Positions 1-8,178 of a stretch of 64,000 bases of DNA are shown here, piece after piece (the first letter of the stretch is position 1; the number at the start of each line of letters is the position of its first letter). Position numbers and translations under genes: made by a program. This stretch comes from Pseudomonadota bacterium. Its GTDB lineage: Bacteria; Pseudomonadota; Gammaproteobacteria; Steroidobacterales; Steroidobacteraceae. The notes beneath the pieces were generated by a model that was not told where the DNA came from, did not search any database, and saw only the letters and a list, made by a program, of their open reading frames with translations. The stretch is from assembly GCA_016713725.1 (NCBI GenBank), contig JADJOO010000012.1:1-64000 (forward strand), read 5' to 3'.

Positions 1-423
1 CCCCTTGTCGACGAGCACTTCACCCGCGATTTCGTAGTGCAGGTCCTGCAGCTTGCCGCCGCCGACGCGGCTCAGCAGGCGGCCGAAGCTGCTCACGAAA
101 TTGGTCGTCACCAGCATGTCGAATTCGGCCTCGCCCCTCGCGGGCAGCATGAACTGGTCGTTGCTGACGCCCTCGGCGAAACTGTCACCCATCAGGATGA
201 TCGTGTAGTCGATCCCGCGAATGGGGATCTCAAGTTCGTTGGGGTTCTTGACCAGCACGCGCACCTTGAACTTCTGCGCGAACATGTCGGTGGACAGCAT
301 CTGGATGCCGACGAGACTCAGTTCCGGCGACTCGAGTTTCTGGTTGAAGGTCGAACAACCCGCCAGCGTGACCAGCACGGCGCACAGTCCGGCCATCCGC
401 AACAGCGCATTTCGCAGCAGCAT
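1..423 (-). CDS. LEA type 2 (WHy-domain) lipoprotein, partial
   Basis: The reading frame opens at an ATG complementary to 421-423 and runs off the left edge, so only the first 141 residues are present. It begins with a short basic and hydrophobic signal and the lipobox LAGC (Cys about residue 23), so it should be a lipid-anchored envelope protein. The following region, with NPNELEIPIRGIDYTI near residues 60-75, is the pattern of the water-stress/LEA14 beta-sandwich domain: a conserved NPN followed by the 'simple' I/V-rich strand. Family members are small periplasmic lipoproteins of unclear function. It lies 53 bp downstream of glgC on the same strand and might be co-transcribed. The family call rests on motif recognition. 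Confidence 0.72.
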   Translation of the reverse strand, partial: MLLRNALLRMAGLCAVLVTLAGCSTFNQKLESPELSLVGIQMLSTDMFAQKFKVRVLVKNPNELEIPIRGIDYTIILMGDSFAEGVSNDQFMLPARGEAEFDMLVTTNFVSSFGRLLSRVGGGKLQDLHYEIAGEVLVDKG

Positions 424-476
424 CGTCGATATCCCTCGCGAATAAATCCTGTAGTGCGATGACGGCGCGGCCCCAG

Positions 477-1763
477 TCAGCCGCCGCCACTGCGCGCCGG
501 AGCACGCAACATCGACGCCGTGACGAGCGTAACGCCGTTCTCGCTCACGTAGAAGCGCTCGCGATCCTGCGCCGGATCGACGCCGATCGTCGTGCCGTCC
601 GGCACGACTGCGCCCTCGTCGATGATCGCGTTGCGGATCACGCAGTGCTCGCCAATGTGCACTCGCGGCAGGATTACCGAACGATCCACCGTCGAGTAGT
701 CGTGCACACGCACCTGCGAGAACAGCAGCGAGTTCGACATGCGCGAGCCCGAGATGATGCAGCCGCCCGACACCATCGAGTCGATCGCGCAACCGCGGCG
801 GTCTGCGTCGTCGAACACGAACTTGGCGGGCGGCAGCTGTTCCTGGTACGTCCAGATCGGCCACTGCTCGTCGTAGATGTTGAGTTCGGGCGAGACGCGC
901 ACGAGTTCCATGTTCGCTTCGTAGTACGCGTCGATCGTGCCGACGTCGCGCCAGTAATGCTGCGCCTTGCTGCGCACGTCCTCGAACGGATAGGCGAAAA
1001 CGCGCAGGTTCTCGATCGCCTGCGGAATGATGTTCTTGCCGAAGTCGTGCGCGGAGCCAGGATCCTCGGCGTCGGCGCGCAGCAGGCGCTCGAGCAGCCG
1101 CGGGTTGAAGACGTAGATGCCCATCGACCCGAGCGCCACGTCGGGCCGTCCCGGCATCGGTGGCGGACTCCTCGGCTTTTCCAGGAAGCTCAGCACGCGG
1201 TTCGATTCGTCGATGCCCAGCACACCGAACTCACGCGCACGCTCGAGCGGCACCTCGACGACACCGACGGTGATGTCCGCTTCCTTCTCGACGTGGAAGC
1301 CGATCATCGGGCCGTAGTCCATCTTGTAGATGTGATCGCCGGCGAGCACGAGCACGTGCAGCGGGCGGTGCGCGCGAATCAGTTCCATGTTCTGCCACAG
1401 CGCGTCCGCAGTGCCCTGGTACCACTCGGGCCCGCGGCGCTGCTGCGCGGGGATGATCTCGATGAACTCACCGAACTCGCCGCGCAGGAAACCCCAGCCT
1501 TTGCCGATGTGCTGGATCAGCGAATGGGCCTTGTACTGCGTGAGCACCGAGATCTGCCGGATGCCGGAATTGAGGCAGTTCGACAACACGAAATCGATGA
1601 TGCGGAACTTGCCGCCGAAGGGAGCGGCAGGCTTGCAGCGGTCTTCGGTGAGCTGCTTCAACCGCTCCCCGCGACCGCCCGACATGATGACGGCGAGCGT
1701 GCCGCGGGTCAGGCGGCTCAGATATCGACGTGGCGCACCAACGCGTTGTTGTTCGGTCGACAT
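477..1763 (-). CDS. glgC: Glucose-1-phosphate adenylyltransferase (ADP-glucose pyrophosphorylase)
   Basis: This enzyme makes ADP-glucose from glucose-1-phosphate and ATP, the committed step of bacterial glycogen synthesis, in the cytoplasm. The 428-residue protein has the usual length and carries the nucleotide-binding signature SGGRGERL (residues 28-35) followed by KPAAPFGGKFRIIDFVLSN (44-62). The C-terminal half is rich in I/V hexapeptide-like turns (for example RVHIGEHCVIRNAIIDEGAVV), the left-handed beta-helix typical of the family. No other glg gene is visible nearby. It is transcribed away from the PadR gene; the 162-bp gap between the two starts holds the dyad described at 1850-1890. 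Confidence 0.95.
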   Translation of the reverse strand: MSTEQQRVGAPRRYLSRLTRGTLAVIMSGGRGERLKQLTEDRCKPAAPFGGKFRIIDFVLSNCLNSGIRQISVLTQYKAHSLIQHIGKGWGFLRGEFGEFIEIIPAQQRRGPEWYQGTADALWQNMELIRAHRPLHVLVLAGDHIYKMDYGPMIGFHVEKEADITVGVVEVPLERAREFGVLGIDESNRVLSFLEKPRSPPPMPGRPDVALGSMGIYVFNPRLLERLLRADAEDPGSAHDFGKNIIPQAIENLRVFAYPFEDVRSKAQHYWRDVGTIDAYYEANMELVRVSPELNIYDEQWPIWTYQEQLPPAKFVFDDADRRGCAIDSMVSGGCIISGSRMSNSLLFSQVRVHDYSTVDRSVILPRVHIGEHCVIRNAIIDEGAVVPDGTTIGVDPAQDRERFYVSENGVTLVTASMLRAPARSGGG

Positions 1764-1849
1764 CCGGCGGCACTCCGACGATTACAGGCAATCAGGATGT
1801 TACAGAGTCGAAACGCCGTTGGATCGTTGCTGCGGTGCATCAGTATAGT

Positions 1850-1890
1850 GCATCAAGCAATAGTATTGACTTCATACTAGTACTTGATGC
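1850..1890. promoter_or_regulatory. Imperfect 17-bp-arm dyad (likely PadR operator) with overlapping promoter
   Basis: Two 17-base arms (1850-1866 and 1874-1890) match at 15 of 17 positions around a 7-base spacer. The outer parts are GCATCAAG and CTTGATGC, the inner parts TAGTAT and ATACTA. A TTGACT -35-like hexamer (1866-1871) lies in the centre and a TAATAT -10-like hexamer at 1892-1897, with a long 20-base spacing. PadR proteins commonly bind such dyads and repress their own promoter; binding here is inferred. Confidence 0.6.
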
Positions 1891-1925
1891 CTAATATGAC
1901 TCACTTACCAAGGAGACGTACCGCC

Positions 1926-2357
1926 ATGTCGCGGGACGACGACGAAACCACTGCCACCTCGCCTGGGGACGAAACGCCGGCCGAAGCGCAGGCCCGTAAA
2001 TTCCAGCGGGAACTGAGTGCCGGCCTGACGTCGCTGGTGCTGCTGTCCGTGCTCGCCGATGCCGACACGGATCTTTACGGCTACGAGATTGCCCGCAAGC
2101 TCACCTCGGAAGAAGCGCCGACTGCCCCCTTCAAGCAAGGCGCCCTCTATCCGGTGCTGCGCAACATGAGCGGCGCTGGACTGCTGTCGAGCCGCGTGGT
2201 CCCCTCCTACTCCGGACCGCCGCGCCGCTACTACCGGATCACGCCGCTCGGGCGTGAGGTACTCACCGCCTGGCGCGATACCTGGCTCGGCACCCGCGCT
2301 TTCGTCGACACGATCGTCCAGCATTCCACGTCCGCCGCACAGGAGATGCCGTCATGA
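1926..2357 (+). CDS. PadR family transcriptional regulator
   Basis: Winged-helix DNA-binding regulator of about 143 residues. The central part (LTSLVLLSVLADADTDLYGY, then the stretch around QGALYPVLRNMSGAGLLSS and PPRRYYRITPLGREVL) is the classic PadR fold: helix-turn-helix, LYPxL motif and wing. The ATG at 1926 is chosen because AAGGAG (1910-1915) sits 10 bases upstream; an in-frame ATG at 1884 lies inside the operator-like dyad and lacks a ribosome site. Its stop overlaps the start of the next gene (ATGA), so the two are translationally coupled. PadR genes are often paired with a membrane 'HAAS/sensor' protein, as here. It probably represses its own operon. Confidence 0.88.
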   Translation: MSRDDDETTATSPGDETPAEAQARKFQRELSAGLTSLVLLSVLADADTDLYGYEIARKLTSEEAPTAPFKQGALYPVLRNMSGAGLLSSRVVPSYSGPPRRYYRITPLGREVLTAWRDTWLGTRAFVDTIVQHSTSAAQEMPS

Positions 2358-3274
2358 CGGCCGCGACACCCCGCACCGTCGAGGAATACCTCGACCTGCT
2401 TCGAGCCGAACTGCAGGGCGCCGATCGCGCGCTGGTTCAGGACGCGCTCTACGACGCGGAGGAACACCTGCGCGCGGAGCTGGCGCAGCACCCGGAGGAA
2501 ACGGACGAGACAATGCTGGGCCGGATCGTGGCGAGTTACGGCGCGCCGGGCGAAGTCGCCGACGCCTATCGTTCGAACGAAACCCGCGTACAGGCCGCGT
2601 TGCGCACGCCGCCGCCGAAGCCGAAGCACACGACGCTCGGCCGCTTCTTCGGGGTGTACTCCGATCCGCGCGCCTACCTGAGCATGGCCTACATGCTGCT
2701 CGCGCTCGCCACGGGCATCTTCTACTTCACGTTTGCGATGATGGGATTGTCGCTCTCGGCCGGTTTCGCGGTGCTGGTCATCGGCATCCCGTTTTTCCTG
2801 CTCTTCATCGGCACGACGCGCGTGCTCGCGCTTGCAGAAGGCCGCATCGTCGAAACACTGCTTGGCACTCGCATGCCGCGCCGGCCCGTGCATCCCGGTC
2901 CGCCGATGGGCTGGATGCAGCGGGTGCTCGAGATGCTGAAAGATCCGCGCACCTGGGGGACGCTGCTGTACCTGCTGCTGATGCTGCCGCTTGGCCTGTT
3001 CTACTTCACGTTCGTGATCGTGGGCGTCGTCTGCTCGCTCGCGCTGACGATCGCACCGATCGCGGTGCTGCTGTTCCACGCCGGCGTGATCACGATCGAT
3101 GGCACAGTCGAGTCGCCGCACCCGGCGTTGTTGCCTCTGGTTTCGATCTTGGGGATAGTGCTGCTCACCGTCACGCTGCATCTCTCACGGGGCATCGGTT
3201 ATCTCCATGGCCAGTTGGCTAAGTCGCTGCTCGTCCGCGCGCCCCGCACGGCGGACGAGCCCGCGGTCGCTTGA
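2354..3274 (+). CDS. HAAS/sensor-domain membrane protein, PadR partner
   Basis: Protein of 306 residues. The first about 80 residues (VEEYLDLLRAELQG, then the acidic DALYDAEEHLRAEL segment) form the small helical HAAS-type domain typical of proteins encoded next to PadR regulators. The rest has two similar hydrophobic blocks (about residues 108-160 and 205-290), each opening with the LxTGIFYFTF/LPLGLFYFTF pattern, giving about four membrane segments, as in the 'putative sensor' family. Its ATG overlaps the PadR stop by 4 bp. The role is unknown; a membrane signal input for the PadR protein is the usual inference from this pairing. Confidence 0.75.
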   Translation: MTAATPRTVEEYLDLLRAELQGADRALVQDALYDAEEHLRAELAQHPEETDETMLGRIVASYGAPGEVADAYRSNETRVQAALRTPPPKPKHTTLGRFFGVYSDPRAYLSMAYMLLALATGIFYFTFAMMGLSLSAGFAVLVIGIPFFLLFIGTTRVLALAEGRIVETLLGTRMPRRPVHPGPPMGWMQRVLEMLKDPRTWGTLLYLLLMLPLGLFYFTFVIVGVVCSLALTIAPIAVLLFHAGVITIDGTVESPHPALLPLVSILGIVLLTVTLHLSRGIGYLHGQLAKSLLVRAPRTADEPAVA

Positions 3275-3845
3275 ACCTTCGCCGCGCGCGGCGGCGGCGG
3301 CGTGCTGTGCCCTGTTCGTCGCGGGGTGCGGCCACGCCGATACCACCAGCGGCACGCCCGCTCCCGGATCCCCGGCAGAAATCTTCTGCGCACCCGCGCC
3401 GGAAGGGTTCCTGCGCGCGAGACTGCAGGGTTCGATCGATGCCGAGATCGACTGGTCGGCACCCGCGGTCGCGCAGTGCCTCGGTGGCCCACGACCGGGC
3501 GGCGATGGGGTGCGACTGGTCTTCAAGGGAGCGGTCGACGACGCCCCGCTGCTGATCGTGATCGGCGTCGCCAACCTCCTGCCCGGCACATCGGCACGCA
3601 ACGTCGCGGCCAACGTGACGCTGGTGCGCGAGGGCGCGGGCTCGTTCTATTCCACACAGGGCGACGACAAATGCGCACTCGACGATGTGCGCCAGGAACC
3701 TGTCGACGGTCGCGATGGCCGATACCGGGTGTCGGCACGTGGCTACTGCACGCAACCGGCACGCGCGCTCGGTGCGAGCGACGCGGGGTCGGTGCTGGTC
3801 ACGCGTTTCGACGTCTCGGCACTCGTCGACTACCCACAGGACTGA
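3207..3845 (+). CDS. Putative lipoprotein, unrecognised family
   Basis: Reads as 212 residues with a hydrophobic stretch CCALFVAGC about residues 34-42, a good lipobox, followed by a low-complexity TTSGTPAPGSP linker and a globular domain of about 160 residues. I do not recognise the domain. The ATG at 3207 makes it overlap the preceding gene by 68 bp in another frame. No later ATG or GTG keeps the signal sequence, so the true start is uncertain. Only 3 bp separate its stop from the GTG of the DUF192 gene, so the PadR-sensor-lipoprotein-DUF192 block looks like one transcript. Confidence 0.55.
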   Translation: MASWLSRCSSARPARRTSPRSLEPSPRAAAAACCALFVAGCGHADTTSGTPAPGSPAEIFCAPAPEGFLRARLQGSIDAEIDWSAPAVAQCLGGPRPGGDGVRLVFKGAVDDAPLLIVIGVANLLPGTSARNVAANVTLVREGAGSFYSTQGDDKCALDDVRQEPVDGRDGRYRVSARGYCTQPARALGASDAGSVLVTRFDVSALVDYPQD

Positions 3846-3848
3846 ATC

Positions 3849-4376
3849 GTGACCGCCTGCCTCCCTGCCCGCCTGCTATGCCTGCTTTGTGCGGTACTGC
3901 CGCTGTCGCTCAGCGCGGCACCCGCGGGCACGGTACCGCTCAGTGCATTCCCGCGCGAACGCATCGCGGTCGAAACCCGCGCCAGTTTCCGCCGTCACCT
4001 GTTCGAGGCCTGGCGCGCCGAAACACCGCAGACGCGTGAGCAGGGTTTCATGTTCGTCGAGGACCGCGAAGTGCGCTCCGATCAGGCGATGATCTTCATC
4101 TACGACCCGCCCGAGTACGTGACGATGTGGATGAAGAACACGCTGCTGCCGCTGGACATGCTGTTCGTCGACCAGCGCGGCTGCGTCGTCACGATCAAGC
4201 AGCATGCAAAGCCCGGTTCGCTCGCGACGATCGAATCGCGCGTGCCCGTGTTCCTCGTGGTGGAACTCAAGGCCGGGACCATCGCTGCGCAGGGCATCGC
4301 GGTCGGCGATCGCGTGCTGCGGCTCGATGCCGGCTGGCCGCCGGTGGAGCAGTCCTGCAGGCAGGCAGCAGGCTAG
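3849..4376 (+). CDS. DUF192 family secreted protein
   Basis: Protein of 175 residues starting at GTG, with a signal peptide (about 1-24, ending SLSAAPAG). It then shows the DUF192 pattern: TPQTREQGFMFVED, DQAMIFIYDPPEYVTMWMKNT and LPLDMLFVDQRGCVV, with later AKPGSLATIESRVP and VVELKAGT blocks. DUF192 proteins are small periplasmic beta-barrel-like domains of unknown biochemical role. The gene follows the lipoprotein by 3 bp. Its TAG overlaps the TAG of the convergent protease gene within a single CTAG at 4373-4376, so the two genes end on top of each other. Confidence 0.85.
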   Translation: MTACLPARLLCLLCAVLPLSLSAAPAGTVPLSAFPRERIAVETRASFRRHLFEAWRAETPQTREQGFMFVEDREVRSDQAMIFIYDPPEYVTMWMKNTLLPLDMLFVDQRGCVVTIKQHAKPGSLATIESRVPVFLVVELKAGTIAAQGIAVGDRVLRLDAGWPPVEQSCRQAAG

Positions 4377-5395
4377 TTCGGCGATCCTTTCAGCCGGGTG
4401 CCGCAGGTTCCCGCGAGGCAGCGGTCCACGTCGGCACCGGTCCGCGGGTACGCCTTGATCTGGAATTCGCGGCGGCCGTAGTCGACCACGAACTTCTGCA
4501 CGGTGCCGAGGACGTCCATGCCCACGATCAGCGCGGGTTCGTCCGCCAGCCCCCAAAGCGAGAAGATGTACAGGTCGCTGAAAGTCACCGGAATGTTGCG
4601 CAGGCGCACCTCACCGATCGTGATGCTGGGCGTCGCATGCGTGTCGCCGCTTGCCGTGCCTGGCGTGGCTCCGGTCACGACCGATTCTCTTCGGTCGCCC
4701 TTGCGAGAGCCACGCAGCAGTGCCTGCTGCAGTGGCAGATTGCCGATCGTGTATTCGGCGCCAGTGTCGATGATCACGTGGGTCCTGACGTTGCCCACCC
4801 GCCCCGCAACGAGCAGCAATCCCTCGTTGATCGTGCGCGCCGGCACCGTCAGGTAACCATGCGGCGCGCCCCTGGAATCCGACAGTCCGATCTTGACGCG
4901 GTCGTGGCGGAAATCGACCTCGATTCGTGACTGTTGCAGGCCGTCGATGCCGAGGATCCCGTCGGCGTCGGCAAACACGGCGCCGGCAAGAACCGGCAAC
5001 TGCTGGTCGACCATCACGATGGTGCCGACTCGCAATTCGTCCACGACTGCCATGGGGACGACGGCGGAACCCGTCACCCCATGCACTTCGACCGTGCCGG
5101 TGCCGGCCGTGGCGAGCCCGAGCGACGTGGCGAGCCGCGACGACAGCACCGAACGATTGGCGCCCAGGTCGATGATGAACCGGTATGGACCCGAGCCGTT
5201 CACCTCGACGGCTGCGAGCATGCGGCCGACCCGATCCGGGCGCGTGGGGGCGGCGTACAGGGGCTGGTCGCCCGCAACCGGTTGACCATCGTTGGCTTCC
5301 GCCGGCGACGGCGGCGGCGGCGCCAACAGCAATAACGCGAGCAACGACAAGCGCGGCACACGGCGGGACACGGTCGGCGACGAGGCTGGGCACAT
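4373..5395 (-). CDS. Retropepsin-like aspartic protease with two domains
   Basis: About 340 residues when started at the ATG complementary to 5393-5395, which directly precedes a hydrophobic signal (LSLLALLLLAPP). An upstream in-frame start at 5452 would add 19 residues without signal character. Two retropepsin-type repeats are visible: the first has IDLGANRSVLS (Asp about 76) and the second IDTGAEYTIGN (Asp about 210), each followed by a G-I-L-G or G-M-D-V-L-G type turn (GILGIDGL, IVGMDVLG). This is the arrangement of bacterial periplasmic single-chain retropepsin-like proteases. The first site has Leu instead of Thr/Ser in the D-T/S-G triad, so it may be weak. Substrate unknown. Confidence 0.78.
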   Translation of the reverse strand: MCPASSPTVSRRVPRLSLLALLLLAPPPPSPAEANDGQPVAGDQPLYAAPTRPDRVGRMLAAVEVNGSGPYRFIIDLGANRSVLSSRLATSLGLATAGTGTVEVHGVTGSAVVPMAVVDELRVGTIVMVDQQLPVLAGAVFADADGILGIDGLQQSRIEVDFRHDRVKIGLSDSRGAPHGYLTVPARTINEGLLLVAGRVGNVRTHVIIDTGAEYTIGNLPLQQALLRGSRKGDRRESVVTGATPGTASGDTHATPSITIGEVRLRNIPVTFSDLYIFSLWGLADEPALIVGMDVLGTVQKFVVDYGRREFQIKAYPRTGADVDRCLAGTCGTRLKGSPN

Positions 5396-5530
5396 GTCTG
5401 GTTGGACCTCATTCGCGGCGATCGGTTGCACGAAGCGCCTGCACTCGGGCAACGCGCGGCCACCCTGCTACCCTTGGTACCTGTCCGATCTAACTCTCAT
5501 CGTTGGCACCTGGCAAGCTGGCATCGAGTC

Positions 5531-6508
5531 ATGAACACGATCGCAACGGCGACATTGCGTGAGCGCGCACGGGGAGGCGATACCCGGGCCCTGACGGCCC
5601 TTGGCAGGCGGCTGCTCCTCGGCCTGGGCACTGCAGCCGCGCCGCAGGAAGGCTACGAGTGCCTGATAACCGCCGCAGCACGTGACGATGGCGAGGCGAC
5701 GGCGCAGCTGGCGATGCTCGCCGGGTGGGGGGTGCTGCGTCCGCACAGCTGGCCTGACGCGCTCGATCACCTGCAACGCGCCGCCGAACTCGGCTGGCCG
5801 CCGGCACAGCGCGAGCTGCAGTTCATGGCACAGCACAGCGGCACCGACTGGCCGGAACTGCGCCGGCGGGTAGACCTCGCAAGCTGGACGACACCGCCTG
5901 CAGCACGGGTCCTCGCTCATTCGCCGCAAATCCGTGCCGTCGAGGGCTTTGCGACGGCCGACGAGTGCGCGTGGTTGATCCGGTTGGCGCGGGGCAGCCT
6001 GCGGCGGGCCCGGGTCTACCGCAAGGACGCCGAGGGCTACGCCGAGGCGGGCACACGCACGAACTCGGAAGCGGACTACACGTTCGGCAACGCCGACCTC
6101 GTGCTCAGGCTGGTCATCGAGCGGATTGCCCGCGCCGCCGGTGTTTCGCCGCAGCTGTTCGAAGTGGCCAAGTTGCTGCATTACGAGCCCGGCCAGCAAT
6201 TCACGCCCCACTGCGATTTCCAGGAACCGAACACGCCGGCCCTGGCACGCGAGGTCGAGCGGCGCGGACAACGGGTGGCAACAGTGCTGGTTTACCTGAA
6301 CGACGATTACGACGGCGGCGAGACTGAATTTCCGCGCATCGGCTTGCGACACCGGGCCGCCACCGGCGATGCCTTGCTGTTTGCGAACGTACGGCCTTCC
6401 GGCGAACTGGACTACGACTCGCTGCACGCGGGCCTACCGCCCACGCGCGGCGTCAAATGGGTGCTGTCGCAGTGGATACGCGACCGGCCGGTCGACGGCA
6501 GCGCCTGA
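5531..6508 (+). CDS. Sel1-repeat 2OG-Fe(II) oxygenase (prolyl-4-hydroxylase type)
   Basis: Protein of 325 residues; ATG at 5531, since the open frame upstream to 5402 lacks coding character. Residues about 20-105 are Sel1/TPR-like helices (DALDHLQRAAELGWPPAQRELQ). The C-terminal domain has the double-stranded beta-helix layout of prolyl-4-hydroxylases: LHYEPGQQFTPHCDFQEP gives H227-x-D229, VLVYLNDDYDGGETEFPRIG is the typical strand pair, H299 (SLHAGLP) is the distal iron ligand and K309 the likely 2-oxoglutarate contact. Such enzymes hydroxylate peptide side chains. It opens the hydroxylase/sulfotransferase locus and points toward the minus-strand TPR-sulfotransferase. Confidence 0.88.
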   Translation: MNTIATATLRERARGGDTRALTALGRRLLLGLGTAAAPQEGYECLITAAARDDGEATAQLAMLAGWGVLRPHSWPDALDHLQRAAELGWPPAQRELQFMAQHSGTDWPELRRRVDLASWTTPPAARVLAHSPQIRAVEGFATADECAWLIRLARGSLRRARVYRKDAEGYAEAGTRTNSEADYTFGNADLVLRLVIERIARAAGVSPQLFEVAKLLHYEPGQQFTPHCDFQEPNTPALAREVERRGQRVATVLVYLNDDYDGGETEFPRIGLRHRAATGDALLFANVRPSGELDYDSLHAGLPPTRGVKWVLSQWIRDRPVDGSA

Positions 6509-6526
6509 TCCCCGCGCGTTGATTCG

Positions 6527-8164
6527 TCAGCCGGGCTCTGGCGCCGGCAATGCGTTGCCCTCGGCGTCGACCAGTCCCGCATCCGCGAGGCGTCGCACCA
6601 CGGGCTGCAACTGCTGCGCGAAGTTGCGCCATTTCTGCACGGACGACGTGTAGATCGGTTTGCGCACCTGTGCCGCGCTGGCCGTCGTCGAAGCCACGCG
6701 CGACCGGTGGAAATCCAGCACGTCGTCCTGCCACGGCAAGCCGCACCAGTCCAGCAACCTGCGACACTGTGTGGGCGGATCGGCGACCAGGTCCTCATAA
6801 CCCACGTCGCAGATGACCCCCGGCATCACGGCATGCCAGTGCGCCATCGTTCGGCGGTAGGCGACGTAGAATTGCGCAAGCTCGTCCAGCTGATACGAGT
6901 AATGGTAGGCGTTGATGAAAAGCGTCTTGAACACGGCGTAACACGTGTCGAGCGGATCGCGTGTCAGGTGCACGATCTTCGCGTTCGGCAGCGCCTGGTG
7001 GATCAGGCCGCAGTAGCGGAAATTGAACGGCAGCTTGTCGATGAAGTATTTGCGCCCGCCAGCCAGCGGCCGCACCGCTTTCAGGTAGTTGCGGCCGAGT
7101 TCGGCGAAGTCCATCTGCAGCGACGCGCGCAACAAGTCCGGCTCCTTCGAACCGGCATCGACGTACGCGCGCTCGGCCAATGCCGTCATCTCGGCCGGAA
7201 AATCGACGAGCTCGCCAAGCGAGACCACGTCCGCGTGGCTGCCGAGGATGCGTTCGACCAGCGTCGTGCCCGTGCGAGGCATGCCGACGATGAAGATCGG
7301 ACCGGCCGCGGGTTCCCCTGGCGCGGCTTGCGCCAGCGCCTCGCGCGAAAAGTTCGCCATGACTTTCTGCATCGCATCGACGTCGTTGCGCACCTCGTAG
7401 GCCAGGGTGCTGCGCTTGATCCGGTTGCCTTCGCTCAGAGCCGCAAACGACTCCTGGAACTCGCCGATGTCCTCCAGCTCCTTCGACAGGGCGAAGTACG
7501 CCGAGATCGCGTCCTGCTTGCGAATCTGCGGGCGCAGCAGCGTAGCGCGCAGGTACTCGACGTTGTTCTTCGCGGCCGTCTGGGTGCGAAGCTGCGAACG
7601 GACGTACAACGCGAAGCCATTGCCTGGGGCCAGAGTCAGCACGCGCTCGAGCAAGGCCGCGGCCTCGTCCGTCTCGTTGAGGTAGAAGTGACTCAAGGCA
7701 GAGTCGTAGAGGATGGCCGGATCGGTCGGCAGCAGCTCGCGTGCGCGTTGCAGGAGCGGCTGGGCTTCGGCGGGTTCGTTACGCCACTCGACGTGCACCT
7801 TGGCGATCGCCTGCAGCAGCCGTGCGTCGGGCGGGCAGATCTCCGCGGCGCGACGCGCGGCGGCGACACCCTCCACGCGCCGGCGCAACTGCATCAGCAC
7901 CTGCGCCTGCTTCAACAGCAGTTCGGCCTTCTCGCCGTGATGCTCGATCGCCGCGTTCACGATTTCCAGCGCCCGCGGCAGATCGGGCCGGGCCTCCGCG
8001 ATGGCACTGGCAAGCACGGCCGTCTTGATGTTCGGCGTCAGCGCCAGCAGGCCCTGGCAGAGCTGGTCGGCCTCATCGAGGCGGCCGGCCTTGATCAGGT
8101 CGTAGGCCGCGTTGATGGTGCTGTCTAGCGCGCTCGACGGCGCCAGGGTTTTCGTCGGTTTCAT
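6527..8164 (-). CDS. TPR-containing sulfotransferase
   Basis: About 545 residues from the ATG complementary to 8162-8164. Longer in-frame reading upstream overlaps the preceding gene and is not needed. Residues about 20-280 are TPR-like helical pairs (RLDEADQLCQGLLALTPN, AALLERVLTLAPGNGFA). The sulfotransferase domain follows: the 5'-phosphosulfate loop FIVGMPRTGTTLVERILGSH near residue 290 and the 3'-phosphate-binding RDPLDTCYAVFKTLF near 400. This TPR-plus-sulfotransferase architecture resembles protein- or peptide-modifying sulfotransferases using PAPS; the acceptor is unknown. It starts 14 bp after the AspH-sulfotransferase fusion on the same strand, so the two are probably co-transcribed. 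Confidence 0.88.
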   Translation of the reverse strand: MKPTKTLAPSSALDSTINAAYDLIKAGRLDEADQLCQGLLALTPNIKTAVLASAIAEARPDLPRALEIVNAAIEHHGEKAELLLKQAQVLMQLRRRVEGVAAARRAAEICPPDARLLQAIAKVHVEWRNEPAEAQPLLQRARELLPTDPAILYDSALSHFYLNETDEAAALLERVLTLAPGNGFALYVRSQLRTQTAAKNNVEYLRATLLRPQIRKQDAISAYFALSKELEDIGEFQESFAALSEGNRIKRSTLAYEVRNDVDAMQKVMANFSREALAQAAPGEPAAGPIFIVGMPRTGTTLVERILGSHADVVSLGELVDFPAEMTALAERAYVDAGSKEPDLLRASLQMDFAELGRNYLKAVRPLAGGRKYFIDKLPFNFRYCGLIHQALPNAKIVHLTRDPLDTCYAVFKTLFINAYHYSYQLDELAQFYVAYRRTMAHWHAVMPGVICDVGYEDLVADPPTQCRRLLDWCGLPWQDDVLDFHRSRVASTTASAAQVRKPIYTSSVQKWRNFAQQLQPVVRRLADAGLVDAEGNALPAPEPG

Positions 8165-8178
8165 GGATTCTGCCTGGG

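Noticed and set aside
459..1880. 473-codon plus-strand frame opposite glgC
   Set aside because: Low-complexity Arg/His-rich product, antisense to the complete glgC gene.
1884..1925. Upstream ATG of the PadR frame (MMPNMTHLPRRRTA)
   Set aside because: Lies in the operator dyad and promoter, without a ribosome site; the ATG at 1926 has AAGGAG at correct spacing.
6707..8128. 473-codon plus-strand frame opposite the TPR-sulfotransferase
   Set aside because: Antisense to a recognised enzyme; composition of a shadow frame.
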